From Streptomyces netropsis (lineage in GTDB: Bacteria; Actinomycetota; Actinomycetes; Streptomycetales; Streptomycetaceae): a DNA stretch of 64,000 bases. How positions within the stretch are numbered: the stretch's first letter is position 1; every line of letters begins with the position of its first letter. The notes below the pieces were generated by a model that worked only from the letters and a program-made list of their open reading frames with translations, made no database searches and was not told the origin of the DNA. Position numbers and translations under genes: made by a program. Below are positions 1 to 9,121 of this stretch, piece after piece. The DNA is taken from contig NZ_JACHJG010000012.1 of the NCBI RefSeq assembly GCF_014203545.1, positions 186,001 through 250,000 of the forward strand. The letters run 5' to 3'.

Positions 1-1378
1 CGTCCGCCCGCTCCCCTTCCGTGCGGGCGTCCGCCAGGGCGGCGGGAAGCGATCCCGCGCCGGCGAGGCCCACGGGGAGCAGGGCGGTGAACCGGGAGTT
101 CATGACGGCGCCCAGGACGGCGACGCCGAGACTGCCGCCGAGTTCGGACATGGTGCCGTCGACCCCGGCTCCGGCCCCGGCCTTCTCCGGCGGAATCGCA
201 CCCATGATCGCCTCGGCGATGGCCGGGTTGGCGAGCGCGCAGCCCGCGCCCATGAGGACGAGGCCGGTCAGCAGCACCCCGTAGCCCTCCGCGGGGAAGG
301 CTCCGACGACCGCGAACCCGCCCGCCAGCGTCCCCACACCGAGGGCGATGGCGAGCGGCAGCCCGAGGCGGCGCAGCAGCCGTGTCGAGATCCCGGTGAA
401 GTTCAGGGCGACGACCGTGAGCGCGAACGGCGCCGTCCGCAGGCCCGCCTCCAGCGGTGTGTAGCCGCGGACGAACTGGAGCTGCTGGGTCAGCAGGAAG
501 AGCGCACCGGTGCTGCCGAAGGTGATGAGGACGACGCCCACGATGGCCCCCACGAACCGGCGGTCGCGGAAGAAGCGCAGGTCCAGCATGGGGTGCGGGA
601 CACGGCTCTCCCACAGCGCGAAGACACCGAGGACGAGCACACCGCCCAGGGCCGGCAGCAGCACCCGGCCCGTGCCCCAGCCGTGCTCCGGCCCCGAGAC
701 GACCGCGAAGACGACCGCGGCCATGCCCACGGTGGACAGCAGCGCGCCGAGCAGATCGGGCCGCTGCCCGGCCGCGCTCTTCGACTCGGGCACCAGCGCC
801 CAGGCCGCGACGAGGCCGAGCAGCACCACCGGGATGTTGACCAGGAAGATCGCCCCCCACCGGAAGTGGGCGAGCATCACACCACCGAGCAGGGGGCCGG
901 CGGCGAAGCCGAGGGCGTTCACCGCGGCCCAGACGCCGATCGCCCGCAGGCGCTCCTCGGCGTCGAATATCTGCATGACGACGGCGAGGGTGGTGGTCAG
1001 CAGCAGCGCACCGCCGACGCCCATGCCCGCACGGGCCGCGATCAACTCCCCGGTGGAATCGGCGAACCCGGCCGCCAGCGATCCCACACCGAACAGCGCG
1101 AGGCCGACGAGCAGCATCTTCTTGCGACCGTAGCGGTCGGCGGCGCTGCCCCCGGCGAGCAGCAGACCGGACTGCACGAGCGAGTACGCGTTGATGATCC
1201 ACTGGACGTCCGCGGTGCTCGCGCCCAGGTCCCTGGTGAGGGACGGCACCGCCACGTTCAGGACGGTGTTGTCCAGCAGCACGGTGAGCTGCGCCAGGCA
1301 GATCACCGCGAGGACCAGCCACCGGGTGGGGAGCCGGGCCCCGGCCGTGGTCCCGGTGGCGTCCGAAGTCACCGTCAC
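1..1378 (-). CDS. MFS drug/siderophore exporter, DHA2-like (3' end outside window)
   Basis: Proton-driven efflux permease of the inner membrane. Translating the reverse strand from GTG at 1378 gives about 459 residues that are still open at position 1, so the C-terminus is cut off by the window. An early segment has the TVLLDNTVLNVAVPSL signature of EmrB/QacA-type exporters, followed by the motif-A loop AADRYGRKK between helices 2 and 3; many further hydrophobic helices follow. The start GTG overlaps the desD stop by 4 nt (GTGA), so it is translationally coupled to the desferrioxamine operon; a second GTG lies 6 nt inside. Inference: it exports desferrioxamine or an intermediate. The family alone cannot separate this from a drug pump. 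Confidence 0.85.
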   Translation of the reverse strand, partial: MTVTSDATGTTAGARLPTRWLVLAVICLAQLTVLLDNTVLNVAVPSLTRDLGASTADVQWIINAYSLVQSGLLLAGGSAADRYGRKKMLLVGLALFGVGSLAAGFADSTGELIAARAGMGVGGALLLTTTLAVVMQIFDAEERLRAIGVWAAVNALGFAAGPLLGGVMLAHFRWGAIFLVNIPVVLLGLVAAWALVPESKSAAGQRPDLLGALLSTVGMAAVVFAVVSGPEHGWGTGRVLLPALGGVLVLGVFALWESRVPHPMLDLRFFRDRRFVGAIVGVVLITFGSTGALFLLTQQLQFVRGYTPLEAGLRTAPFALTVVALNFTGISTRLLRRLGLPLAIALGVGTLAGGFAVVGAFPAEGYGVLLTGLVLMGAGCALANPAIAEAIMGAIPPEKAGAGAGVDGTMSELGGSLGVAVLGAVMNSRFTALLPVGLAGAGSLPAALADARTEGERAD

Positions 1379-3165
1379 GGCCGGGACCGCGGGGCGAAGC
1401 GGGCGAGGGGATTGGCCAGGTCACCCACCAGCTGGAGGGCGGCCGAGGGGTCCGTCAGGTCGACCATCTGCTGGTTGTCGCGCAGCTGCAGCCGGTTGAG
1501 GCAGGACAGCGCGAACCGCTCCGCGAACATGTCGTACTGCTCGAACTTCTCGGCCAGGTGCGGGACGGACGCCTGGTAGTCGCGGACGCACTCGGCGACG
1601 GTCCGCCAGAAGGTCTCCTCCGCCAGGGCGCCCTCGGTGGCCAGGATGCCGTTGAGGTAGCGGAAGAAGCAGTCGAAGACGTCGGTGAAGATCGACAGGA
1701 GCTTCATGTCCTCGGGCACGTCGGCCCGGACACGCCGGACCTCCGGCGGCAGGGCCGCGTCCGGGTCCATCACGACGATCTCCTCGGCGATGTCCTTGAA
1801 GATCACCCGCTCGACCGTGCCGCCGTCCAGGACCAGGATGACGTTCTCGCCGTGCGGCATGAAGGCCAGGTCGTAGGCGTAGAAGCTGTGCAGCAGCGGC
1901 GTCAGATACGCGTCGAGGTAGCGCCGCAGCCACACCTCGGGCGCGAGCCCGGACTGCTCGATCAGCGCGGCCGCGAAGGAACGGCCCTCGTGGTCGGTGT
2001 GGAGCAGGCCGGCCATGGTGGCCAGGCGCCGGCCCGGTTCGAGACCGGCGACGGGGCTCTCGCGCCACAGCGCGGCGAGCATCTTGCGGTAGGGGGAGTG
2101 GCGGTCGGTGGCGGCCTCGTACTGGCGGTGGTGGTAGCCGACGGCCGCCCGCTCGCGGATGATCGACAGGCGCGCCCGGCGCAGGACGTCGTCGTTGTCG
2201 ACGAGGTGGGCGAGCCAGTCGTTGATGGCCGGGGTCGCCTCCATGTACGCGGCCGAGAGGCCCCGCATGAAGCCCATGTTCAGCACCGACAGGGCCGTCT
2301 TCACGTAGTGCTTGGACGGGGCGCTGGTGTTGAAGAAGGTGCGGACCGACTGCTGGGCGAGGTAGTCGTCCTCGCCGGGGCCGAGGCAGACCAGGCGCTG
2401 CCGGGCGAGCTCGGCGGCGAAGGTCACCGACAGCTTGTTCCACCACTGCCAGGGATGCACGGGGATGAGGTGGTAGTCGGCGAGGTCCAGGCCGAGGCCC
2501 GTCATGGTGTCCGCGAAGCGGGCGAGGACCGGCTCGCCCAGCTCCGCGCGCATCAGGGCGTCGTAGTCGAGGCCCGCACCCGAGGTGAAGGTGGAGTGGT
2601 CGCGGTGGGCCGCCAGCCAGATCAGCCGCACGGGGCTCGCGGTCTCGGGGGCGTACGCGTGGTACTCGTCCACGCCGAAGCCGAGCCTGCCGTTGTTGGC
2701 GACGAAGCCGGGGTGACCCTCGGTCATTCCGGTCTCTATCGCCTGGAAGTCCGCCTCGGCCAGTTCGGCGGCCGTGATCTGTGGCTTGCCGAGCTTGTAG
2801 GCCGTGCCCGCCAGGGTGGAGCTGATCTCCTCCAGGTAGACCGGGAGGATCTTGTCGGCGAGGCCGAGCGCGTCGCGCAGCTCGATGTGGAAATCGAGTG
2901 CGTCCAGCGGGAGTTCGGTGTCACCACGGTGCCGGGTGATGCTGTCCGCGTCGATGTGCCAGTGGTCGAGGGCCAGCAGACGGGCGGCGAAGCGGTACTC
3001 GACCGACCCGTCGTCACCGCGTACGACGTACCGGCCGTCCGGGGTCCGCTCGGGGGCGAGGAGCCGTTCGTGGGAGAACTCGGCGAGCGCCTTACGGATC
3101 AGCTGCCGGTTGGCGCGGTCCCAGGCGTTTGGGGTCAGATGGGAGACGGCTTCACGGGGGTTCAC
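1375..3165 (-). CDS. desD: Desferrioxamine synthetase DesD (IucA/IucC family NIS synthetase)
   Basis: ATP-dependent, NRPS-independent siderophore synthetase. In Streptomyces, DesD condenses N-hydroxy-N-succinylcadaverine units, with or without an N-acetyl unit, into tris-hydroxamate ferrioxamines. The product is 596 residues, the usual DesD length. Family segments are visible: GMTEGHPGFVANNGRLGFG near the N-terminal third, the HPWQWWNKL motif, SAPSKHYVKTALSVLNMGFM, and the FMPHGENVILVLDGG motif toward the C-terminus. Start GTG (VNPREAV) overlaps the desC stop by 4 nt, and its own stop overlaps the MFS start in the same way. A longer open frame upstream is only the desC coding strand read in another frame. 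Control is through the iron box ahead of desA. Confidence 0.96.
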   Translation of the reverse strand: MNPREAVSHLTPNAWDRANRQLIRKALAEFSHERLLAPERTPDGRYVVRGDDGSVEYRFAARLLALDHWHIDADSITRHRGDTELPLDALDFHIELRDALGLADKILPVYLEEISSTLAGTAYKLGKPQITAAELAEADFQAIETGMTEGHPGFVANNGRLGFGVDEYHAYAPETASPVRLIWLAAHRDHSTFTSGAGLDYDALMRAELGEPVLARFADTMTGLGLDLADYHLIPVHPWQWWNKLSVTFAAELARQRLVCLGPGEDDYLAQQSVRTFFNTSAPSKHYVKTALSVLNMGFMRGLSAAYMEATPAINDWLAHLVDNDDVLRRARLSIIRERAAVGYHHRQYEAATDRHSPYRKMLAALWRESPVAGLEPGRRLATMAGLLHTDHEGRSFAAALIEQSGLAPEVWLRRYLDAYLTPLLHSFYAYDLAFMPHGENVILVLDGGTVERVIFKDIAEEIVVMDPDAALPPEVRRVRADVPEDMKLLSIFTDVFDCFFRYLNGILATEGALAEETFWRTVAECVRDYQASVPHLAEKFEQYDMFAERFALSCLNRLQLRDNQQMVDLTDPSAALQLVGDLANPLARFAPRSRP

Positions 3166-3749
3166 GCGGTCACTCCTCGGGTGGCGGCCGGCTCGGTGGA
3201 ATCGAGGAACCGGTCGCGGGTGCAGATGCTCAGCAGCGCGTCCTTCTCGGGCTTCGAGATCGTGCGCACGGCCTCGAAGCCGACGGCGGCGTTGAGCGTG
3301 TGGACGGCGGTGTTGCGTATGTCGGGTTCGACCACGACGCGCAGGGTCGCCGGGTCGGCGAAGAGCCAGGCCATGACCGTGGTGATCACGGCACGGGTGA
3401 ACCCGTGCACCGGGGTGTCGGCCGGCGCGCACAGGAAGTGCATGCCGACGTCGCCGGGCTGCGGGACGTACAGTCCCACCAGCTCGACCCGGGCGGGGTC
3501 GTAGCGTTCGGCCAGGAAGGCGGGGTGGCCGTCCAGCAGTCCGATGAAGGCATCGTGGTGCGGATGCTCGGCGATCTCGCGGTACGCCTGGGCGACCTCG
3601 GCCACGTCGGCGTCCTGCATCATCCAGAACGCCGCCTTGGGATGGGTGACCCAGCCGTGCACCAGCTCGGCGTCGGCGGCCGGGTCGAGCGGGCGCAGGG
3701 TGAATTCCCCGAGCCGTTCGTCGGTACGGGCGAAGACGGTCTCGTTCAT
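3162..3749 (-). CDS. desC: N-hydroxycadaverine acyltransferase DesC (GNAT/IucB-like)
   Basis: Acyl-CoA transferase of 195 residues that acylates N-hydroxycadaverine with succinyl-CoA, acetyl-CoA or longer acyl-CoA, giving the building blocks for DesD. It is of the IucB/AlcB siderophore-acyltransferase type within the GNAT fold: an N-terminal LRPLDPAADAELVHGWVTHP segment, then GDVGMHFLCAP and the C-terminal VVVEPDIRNTAVHTLN acetyl-CoA-binding stretch. The ATG at 3749 overlaps the desB stop by 4 nt. A paralogue, desH, sits across the intergenic region at 9111-9692 and shares the VEPD.RN and GD.G.H signatures. Confidence 0.95.
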   Translation of the reverse strand: MNETVFARTDERLGEFTLRPLDPAADAELVHGWVTHPKAAFWMMQDADVAEVAQAYREIAEHPHHDAFIGLLDGHPAFLAERYDPARVELVGLYVPQPGDVGMHFLCAPADTPVHGFTRAVITTVMAWLFADPATLRVVVEPDIRNTAVHTLNAAVGFEAVRTISKPEKDALLSICTRDRFLDSTEPAATRGVTA

Positions 3750-5044
3750 CGGACGACACCCTCCGGCGCCCCGAACTCCTGGAAGGCGATGGCCTTCTCC
3801 ACGGGGTAGTGCTCGCGGCCCAGCAGCTCGCGAATGATCCAGGAGTTGCGGTACGGGCCCATGCCCAGGTCGGGGGAGGTGATGCTGTGCGTGTGGGTAC
3901 CGGCGTTCTGCAGGAAGACACCGCGTCCGGTGACGTCGATGCTGTAGTTGCGGGCGACGTCGAAGCGCCCGTGCCCGTCCCAGCGGATCCGGTCGTGCAG
4001 CGGCTCGAGGAAGGCCGGCGGGCGGTAGCGGTATCCGGTGGCCAGGACGAGGCCCTGGGTGGTGAGCGAGAAGTCCCGCTCCTGCTCCACATGGCGCAGA
4101 CCGAGCGTGTACGTACCGGCCGCCTCGTCGTACGAGGCGCTCTCCAGCGCGGTGTTGGTCATCAGCCGGGTGGGGACCGGGCCCGCGATGCTCTTCTGGT
4201 ACAGCAGATCGAAGATGCTGTTGATCAGCTCCGCGTCGATGCCCTTGAACAGGCTCTTCTGTTCGGCTTCGATCCGGTACCGGGTGTCTTCGGGGAGGGC
4301 GTGGAAGTAGTCCACGTACTCCGGGGACGTCATCTCCAGCGTGAGCTTGGTGTACTCCAGCGGGAAGAAGCGCGGGGACCGGGTGACCCAGTTCAGCCGG
4401 TAGCCGTGGGTGTCCGCGTCGCCGAGCAGGTCGTAATAGATCTCGGCCGCGCTCTGGCCGCTGCCGACGACGGTGATGCTCTCCTTGCGCTGCAGCTCCG
4501 CCTTGCCCTCCAGATAGCGGGAGTTGTGGAGGAAGTCCCCACCCAGCTCCTGGCACGCGTCCGGGACGTACGGCGGGGTGCCCGTGCCGAGCACGAGGTG
4601 CCGTGCGCGGTGCGCGGTCTTCTCCCCGGTGGCGACCGCGACCGCGTGGACGGTGTAGAGACCGTCGCCCTCGTCGTACTCGACGGAGGTCACCTCATGG
4701 CCGAACCGGACGCTGCGGAGCTTGGCCGCGGCCCAACGGCAGTAGTCGTTGTACTCGCTGCGCACGGGATAGAAGATCTCGCGTATGTAGAAGGAGTACA
4801 GCCGCCCGGATTCCTTGAGGTAACTGAGGAAGGAGTACGGGGAGGTGGGGTCGGCCAGCGTGACGAGGTCGGCCATGAAGGGGGTCTGCAGCGTGGCGGA
4901 GTCCAGCAGCATCCCCGGGTGCCAGTCGAAGTGCGGCTTGCTCTCCAGGAAGAGGCCGTCGAGTTCGTCGAGCGGTTCGGTCAGACAGGCGAGGCCCAGA
5001 TTGTAGGGGCCCAGCCCGATCGCGATGAAGTCATGTGTGGACAT
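3746..5044 (-). CDS. desB: Cadaverine N-hydroxylase DesB (FAD monooxygenase)
   Basis: Flavin-dependent, NADPH-using N-monooxygenase (IucD/SidA type) that converts cadaverine to N-hydroxycadaverine, the second step of desferrioxamine synthesis. It has 432 residues. The FAD-binding segment GLGPYNLGLACL is at residues 10-21. HFDWHPGML follows near residue 39 and the NADPH-binding motif VVGSGQSAAE is near 192-201. The C-terminal LATGYRY motif typical of N-hydroxylases is also present. Start ATG has GGAG six bases upstream. A 51-bp gap separates it from desA, and its stop overlaps the desC start. Confidence 0.96.
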   Translation of the reverse strand: MSTHDFIAIGLGPYNLGLACLTEPLDELDGLFLESKPHFDWHPGMLLDSATLQTPFMADLVTLADPTSPYSFLSYLKESGRLYSFYIREIFYPVRSEYNDYCRWAAAKLRSVRFGHEVTSVEYDEGDGLYTVHAVAVATGEKTAHRARHLVLGTGTPPYVPDACQELGGDFLHNSRYLEGKAELQRKESITVVGSGQSAAEIYYDLLGDADTHGYRLNWVTRSPRFFPLEYTKLTLEMTSPEYVDYFHALPEDTRYRIEAEQKSLFKGIDAELINSIFDLLYQKSIAGPVPTRLMTNTALESASYDEAAGTYTLGLRHVEQERDFSLTTQGLVLATGYRYRPPAFLEPLHDRIRWDGHGRFDVARNYSIDVTGRGVFLQNAGTHTHSITSPDLGMGPYRNSWIIRELLGREHYPVEKAIAFQEFGAPEGVVR

Positions 5045-5095
5045 GGGGGTCTCCGTGCGGGGTGGAACGGGCAGGTGGGGGGAGGGGAGAAGGGT

Positions 5096-6670
5096 TCAGC
5101 CGGCGCGGTGGCGGAGCTCGGGGGCGAGCCGCTCGTTCACGTACCGGCCGGCGTGCTCGGCGAGGAGGTCGAGGACGTGCGCGATGTCGTCCAGCGAGGT
5201 CTCCGGGTTGAGCAGGGTGAATTTCAGGTAGTGGTGGCCGTCGACCTTGGTGCCGGCCACGACGGCCTCGCCGGAGGCTGCCAGTGCCTCACGCGCGAAC
5301 AGATTGGCCCCGTCGGCCAGGTCCCGGGCCGGGCCTTCCGGCGGCAGGTAGCGGAAGACGACGGTGCTGAGCTGGGATTTGGTGACGACCTCGAAGCGCG
5401 GGTCGTCGGTGAGCAGTTCCCAGGCCCCGGCCGCGCGGTCGATGACCTCGTCGAAGAGCGCGCCGACCGCGTCGGCACCCATGATGCGCAGCGTCAGCCA
5501 CAGCTTGAGCGCGTCGAAGCGGCGGGTGGTCTGGATGCTCTTGTCGACCTGGTTGGGGATGCGCTGCTCGGCCATGCGGGCCGGGTTGAGGTAGTCGGCG
5601 TAGTAGGTCGCGTGCCGCAGCACGGCTCGGTCGCGCACCAGGACCGCGCTGGAGCTGACCGGCTGGAAGAAGGACTTGTGGTAGTCGACGGTCACGGAGT
5701 CCGCGCGCTCGATGCCGTCGAGCAGGTGGCGGCGGGTCGGGGAGACCAACAGCCCGCAACCGTAGGCCGCGTCCACGTGCAGCCACAGGCCGGCCCACTC
5801 GCACAGGTCGGCGATCTTGGGGAGCGGGTCGATGGAGCCGAAGTCCGTGGTGCCGGCCGTGGCGACGACGGCCATGATCACCAGGTCGTCGGCGTGGCAG
5901 CGTTCGATCTCGCGGGCGAGGGCGGCCGGCCGCATGCGCCGCTCGGGGCCGGTGCCGACGGCGATGACGGCGTCCTGGCCGAGGCCGAGCAGCTTCGCCG
6001 ACTTCTGGACGCTGAAGTGGCTGGCCTCGGAAGTGAGAATGCGCAGGCGCGGCAGGATGTCGTGGCGCGAGAGCGGGGTCGGGGAGTTCTTCGCGGCGAG
6101 TGCGCAGGCCTCGTCGCGGGCGAGCAGCAACGCCTGGAAGTTGGACTGGGTGCCGCCGCTGGTGAAGATGCCGTCGGCGTCCTGGCCGAGGCCGATGCGT
6201 TCGGCCGTCCAGTCGATCAGGCGGCGCTCGATGAGTGTGCCGCCCGCGCTCTGGTCCCAGGTGTCGAGCGAGGAGTTGACGGCGGTGAGCACCGCCTCGC
6301 CGAGCAGGGCCGGAATCAGCACCGGGCAATTGAGGTGCGCGAGATAGCGCGGGTGGTGGAAGTAGACGGCGTCACGCAGATAGACCTCCTCGAGTTCGTC
6401 GAGGGCGGCGGTGGGGTCGTTCAGGGGCTGTTCCAGGTCGATCCCGTCGATTTCGGGCGCGAGCCGGGCGGGGGATATCCCGCTGAACGGCCGCTCGGTG
6501 CCGGCGATGCGGGCGGCCACCCGGTCGACGCCGTCGGCGAGTGAACGCCGGTAGTTCTCGACCGTGCGGTGGTTGAAGAGGTGCGGACTGGCGCCCGCAG
6601 CCCTGGCTCCGGGGGCCTGTGTCCCGGCTCCTGCCGAAGGGGCTTCGGCGATGTGCCCCTGGAAACTCAT
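5096..6670 (-). CDS. desA: Lysine decarboxylase DesA (PLP, group II)
   Basis: Pyridoxal-phosphate enzyme that decarboxylates L-lysine to cadaverine, the committing step of desferrioxamine synthesis. The product is 524 residues with a group II decarboxylase fold. FTSGGTQSNFQALL lies at about 169-182 and binds the cofactor phosphate. HVDAAYG at 298-304 holds the pyridine-nitrogen aspartate. VDYHKSFFQP carries the Schiff-base lysine, K332. The first 30 residues are Ala/Gly/Pro-rich and poorly conserved, so a slightly later start is possible. It is the first gene of the des operon, and an iron box lies 33 bp ahead of its ATG. Confidence 0.95.
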   Translation of the reverse strand: MSFQGHIAEAPSAGAGTQAPGARAAGASPHLFNHRTVENYRRSLADGVDRVAARIAGTERPFSGISPARLAPEIDGIDLEQPLNDPTAALDELEEVYLRDAVYFHHPRYLAHLNCPVLIPALLGEAVLTAVNSSLDTWDQSAGGTLIERRLIDWTAERIGLGQDADGIFTSGGTQSNFQALLLARDEACALAAKNSPTPLSRHDILPRLRILTSEASHFSVQKSAKLLGLGQDAVIAVGTGPERRMRPAALAREIERCHADDLVIMAVVATAGTTDFGSIDPLPKIADLCEWAGLWLHVDAAYGCGLLVSPTRRHLLDGIERADSVTVDYHKSFFQPVSSSAVLVRDRAVLRHATYYADYLNPARMAEQRIPNQVDKSIQTTRRFDALKLWLTLRIMGADAVGALFDEVIDRAAGAWELLTDDPRFEVVTKSQLSTVVFRYLPPEGPARDLADGANLFAREALAASGEAVVAGTKVDGHHYLKFTLLNPETSLDDIAHVLDLLAEHAGRYVNERLAPELRHRAG

Positions 6671-6702
6671 GATCTGTCCTTCCGGTCACGAACGTGATCG
6701 AC

Positions 6703-6721
6703 TTAGGTAAGGCTAACCTAA
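6703..6721. promoter_or_regulatory. Iron box (DmdR/IdeR operator) for desABCD
   Basis: The 19-bp sequence TTAGGTAAGGCTAACCTAA is a near-perfect inverted repeat. It matches the actinobacterial DtxR-family consensus TTAGGTTAGGCTAACCTAA at all but one position. It lies just upstream of desA on the reverse strand, where an Fe(II)-loaded DmdR1/IdeR repressor would block transcription in iron-replete cells. Confidence 0.93.
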
Positions 6722-6851
6722 CTTACTTCGGCGCTGGGAAGCGCCGGCCGCCATGGGTGAGCTGGCCTTTTGGGTGGCTCGGGCGAATGTCGCGCACGGG
6801 GGAAGCGTGGATTCCGGTGCGGCGCCGAGGTGTGGCGCCCGACGAGCCGAC

Positions 6852-6870
6852 TTAGGTTAACCTAACCTAA
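6852..6870. promoter_or_regulatory. Second iron box, facing desG-desH
   Basis: TTAGGTTAACCTAACCTAA is a second 19-bp DmdR/IdeR-type site, 130 bp from the first and with TTAGGTTA and CTAACCTAA arms. It lies about 200 bp before the desG start, the right place to control the rightward unit independently. The 196-bp leader between this box and desG holds no convincing gene. Confidence 0.88.
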
Positions 6871-7066
6871 GTTTCATCCCGGATGGGTGCTGCCGCACCG
6901 CTCGCCGGCCGCACCCCGGCCCCGGTGTTCCCGCGCCCAAGTGGCAACGGATCCCCGGCAGTTCGGTGACCGGATGCGGTCCCGCGGGTAGCCGACAGTC
7001 CGGCCGTACCCGCCGCCCCGCCGCCACCGGCGTGGCCGTACCGGCGCATGGCGCCAAGGAGACAAT

Positions 7067-9121
7067 GTGAGCATCAAGGTCTACCGGGACGCTTGGGGGA
7101 TTCCGCATCTGCGGGCCGACAGCCCGACCGAACTCGCCTTCGCTCAGGGCCGCACCACCGCCGTGGACCGGGCCTGGCAGATCGAGGTCGAACGCCACCG
7201 GTCACAGGGCGGCACGGCTGCCTTCCTGGGCGCCGACGCCGTCGGCTGGGACCGGTTCGCCCGTCAGGCCCGACTGGACGACACCGCCCGGCGCTGCTTC
7301 CTGGGCCTCGACGCCGATACCGGCGCCTGGGTCACGGCATACGTCGACGGAGTCAACACCGGCCTCGCCGACGGAGCGCGGCGGGCGGGGCAGTTCGCGG
7401 CGACGGGACTGGCTCCCGGCCGGTGGGAGCCGTGGACGCCCCTGGGGATCTGGCTGTCCCACCACATCCTCTTCGCGGGTTTCCCCGCCAAGCTCTGGCG
7501 CGAGGAGGTCGCCCGCCTGCTCGGCCCCGGGATGACCGGGCTGTTCGCCACCGACGGCCCCGCCACCTCCGGGAGCAACGGCTGGCTGGTCACCGGCGAC
7601 CGCACGGTCACCGGGGCCCCGCTCATCGGGGGCGACCCGCACCGCTTCATCGAGGACCCGGGCATTTACCAGCAGATCCACCTGGCGTGCCCGGAGTACG
7701 ACGTGGTCGGCCTGGCCGTCCCGGGCGTCCCGGGCATCGCCCACTTCGGCCACACCGGCGGTGTCGCCTGGGCGATCACCAACGCCATGGCCGACTACCA
7801 GGACCTCTACGAGGAACGGCTACGCCGTCGCGGAACGGACGTGGAAGCGCTCGGCCCGCGGGGCTGGCGGCCCGCCGCGGTCCACACCGAGACCATCGAA
7901 GTGGCCGGGGCGGACCCCGTCGAGGTCGAGGTGATCGAGACCGAGCGCGGCCCGGTCGTGATCGGCGGCCCGGACGACGCGCGCGCCCTCAGCCTCCGCT
8001 GCCCACCACGGGTCCGCGAGGACCTCGGCTTCGGCACACTGCCCGCACTGCTGCGGGCCACCACCGTCGCCGACGTGGACCGGGCCTTCGACCAGTGGAC
8101 GGAGCCGGTCAACGTCGTCCAGGCCGCGGACACCGAAGGCGGCCTGCTGCACCGGGTCGCGGGCCGGGTGCCGCTGCGACACCGGGACAACCGACTGCGC
8201 GTCGTGCCGGCATGGGTGCCCGGCCACGAATGGCAGGGGTGGCACGAGCCGATGCCGCGCGCGGTGGTCGACGGCATCGCGGTCATGGCGAACGAGCGGG
8301 GCCTGGCCGCACCGCTGGGCGCCGAGTTCGCACCACCGCACCGGGCCGACCGGATACGTCAGCTGCTGGAAACCTCGACGTCCTGGTCCGCCGAGAACAT
8401 GGCGGCCGTCCACACCGACACCTGGTCGGCTTCGGCCCGGCCGCTGCTGGACCTGCTGGCAGGACTGGACGGGCTGAGCGCCGAAGCCCTTCGGCTGCGG
8501 GAGCGGCTGCTGCGCTGGGACCGCAGGATGGAGGCCGACAGCACGGACGCCGGAGCATACGCCGCTGTCCGGGCGGAAGTGGTGCGACGGCTGGCCGCTC
8601 ACCCGGCACTGGCCGAACTGGCCGGTCCCGCCCCGTACCCGGACCTGTTCCTGCCGTGGCTCGCCCTCGTCCCACGGGTCGCGTTCGCGCTGGAGCATCT
8701 GCTGAACGATGACGTGCTGCCCGGCGTCGACCGGGCCGGACTCGTCCGCGCGGCCGTCGAGGAGGTGGCCTCCGCGGCTGACGCGCCGGTGGCATGGGGG
8801 GAGACGCATCGGCTCGCGCCGTGGCAGTCACTGCCCGGCGAGGAACCGGGAGGGTGGCCGGGGCTCTCCGGCGACCACGACTGTGTGCTGTCCACCTCCA
8901 GTGTCCCCGGCGTCACCGACCTCAGCGCGCGCGGACCCGCGGCACGCTACGTCTGGGACCTCGCGCGGCGCGAGAACAGCCTGTGGGTGGTCCCCTTCGG
9001 CGCCAGTGGTGTACCCGGCGACGCCCACCACCGAGACCAACTGCCCCTGTGGCTGCGGGGAGACCTCATCCCCGTGGTCACTGACTGGAACCTTCTGACC
9101 GAGGAGCGAAATGATCTCTGA
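7067..9121 (+). CDS. desG: Penicillin-acylase-family Ntn hydrolase (DesG-type, siderophore locus)
   Basis: The product is 684 residues of the penicillin G acylase/AHL acylase family, which hydrolyses or forms amide bonds after autocatalytic cleavage into two chains. The alpha-chain start reads VYRDAWGIPHLRA. The probable processing site is TSG/SNGWLV, giving Ser170 as the beta-chain nucleophile, with GDPH following shortly. Most acylases of this family are exported, but here the sequence begins MSIKVYRDAWG with no signal peptide, which implies a cytoplasmic enzyme. Start GTG follows AAGGAG. Its 3' end overlaps desH by 11 nt. Homologues next to des genes have been called desG and linked to aryl- or acyl-modified desferrioxamines; applying that role here is inference. 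Confidence 0.85.
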   Translation: MSIKVYRDAWGIPHLRADSPTELAFAQGRTTAVDRAWQIEVERHRSQGGTAAFLGADAVGWDRFARQARLDDTARRCFLGLDADTGAWVTAYVDGVNTGLADGARRAGQFAATGLAPGRWEPWTPLGIWLSHHILFAGFPAKLWREEVARLLGPGMTGLFATDGPATSGSNGWLVTGDRTVTGAPLIGGDPHRFIEDPGIYQQIHLACPEYDVVGLAVPGVPGIAHFGHTGGVAWAITNAMADYQDLYEERLRRRGTDVEALGPRGWRPAAVHTETIEVAGADPVEVEVIETERGPVVIGGPDDARALSLRCPPRVREDLGFGTLPALLRATTVADVDRAFDQWTEPVNVVQAADTEGGLLHRVAGRVPLRHRDNRLRVVPAWVPGHEWQGWHEPMPRAVVDGIAVMANERGLAAPLGAEFAPPHRADRIRQLLETSTSWSAENMAAVHTDTWSASARPLLDLLAGLDGLSAEALRLRERLLRWDRRMEADSTDAGAYAAVRAEVVRRLAAHPALAELAGPAPYPDLFLPWLALVPRVAFALEHLLNDDVLPGVDRAGLVRAAVEEVASAADAPVAWGETHRLAPWQSLPGEEPGGWPGLSGDHDCVLSTSSVPGVTDLSARGPAARYVWDLARRENSLWVVPFGASGVPGDAHHRDQLPLWLRGDLIPVVTDWNLLTEERNDL

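Noticed and set aside
1558..3504. Rightward 648-codon frame over desD
   Set aside because: Antisense of desD, whose IucA/IucC motifs are unmistakable.
3809..6544. Rightward 911-codon open frame across desA-desB
   Set aside because: Antisense shadow of desA and desB, caused by high GC and few stop codons; composition is Val/Gly/Arg-rich with no family resemblance.
6871..7066. Short open frame or attenuator in the desG leader
   Set aside because: A 28-codon frame (start 6883) exists but has no ribosome site, and no riboswitch-like or alternative hairpin set was clear.
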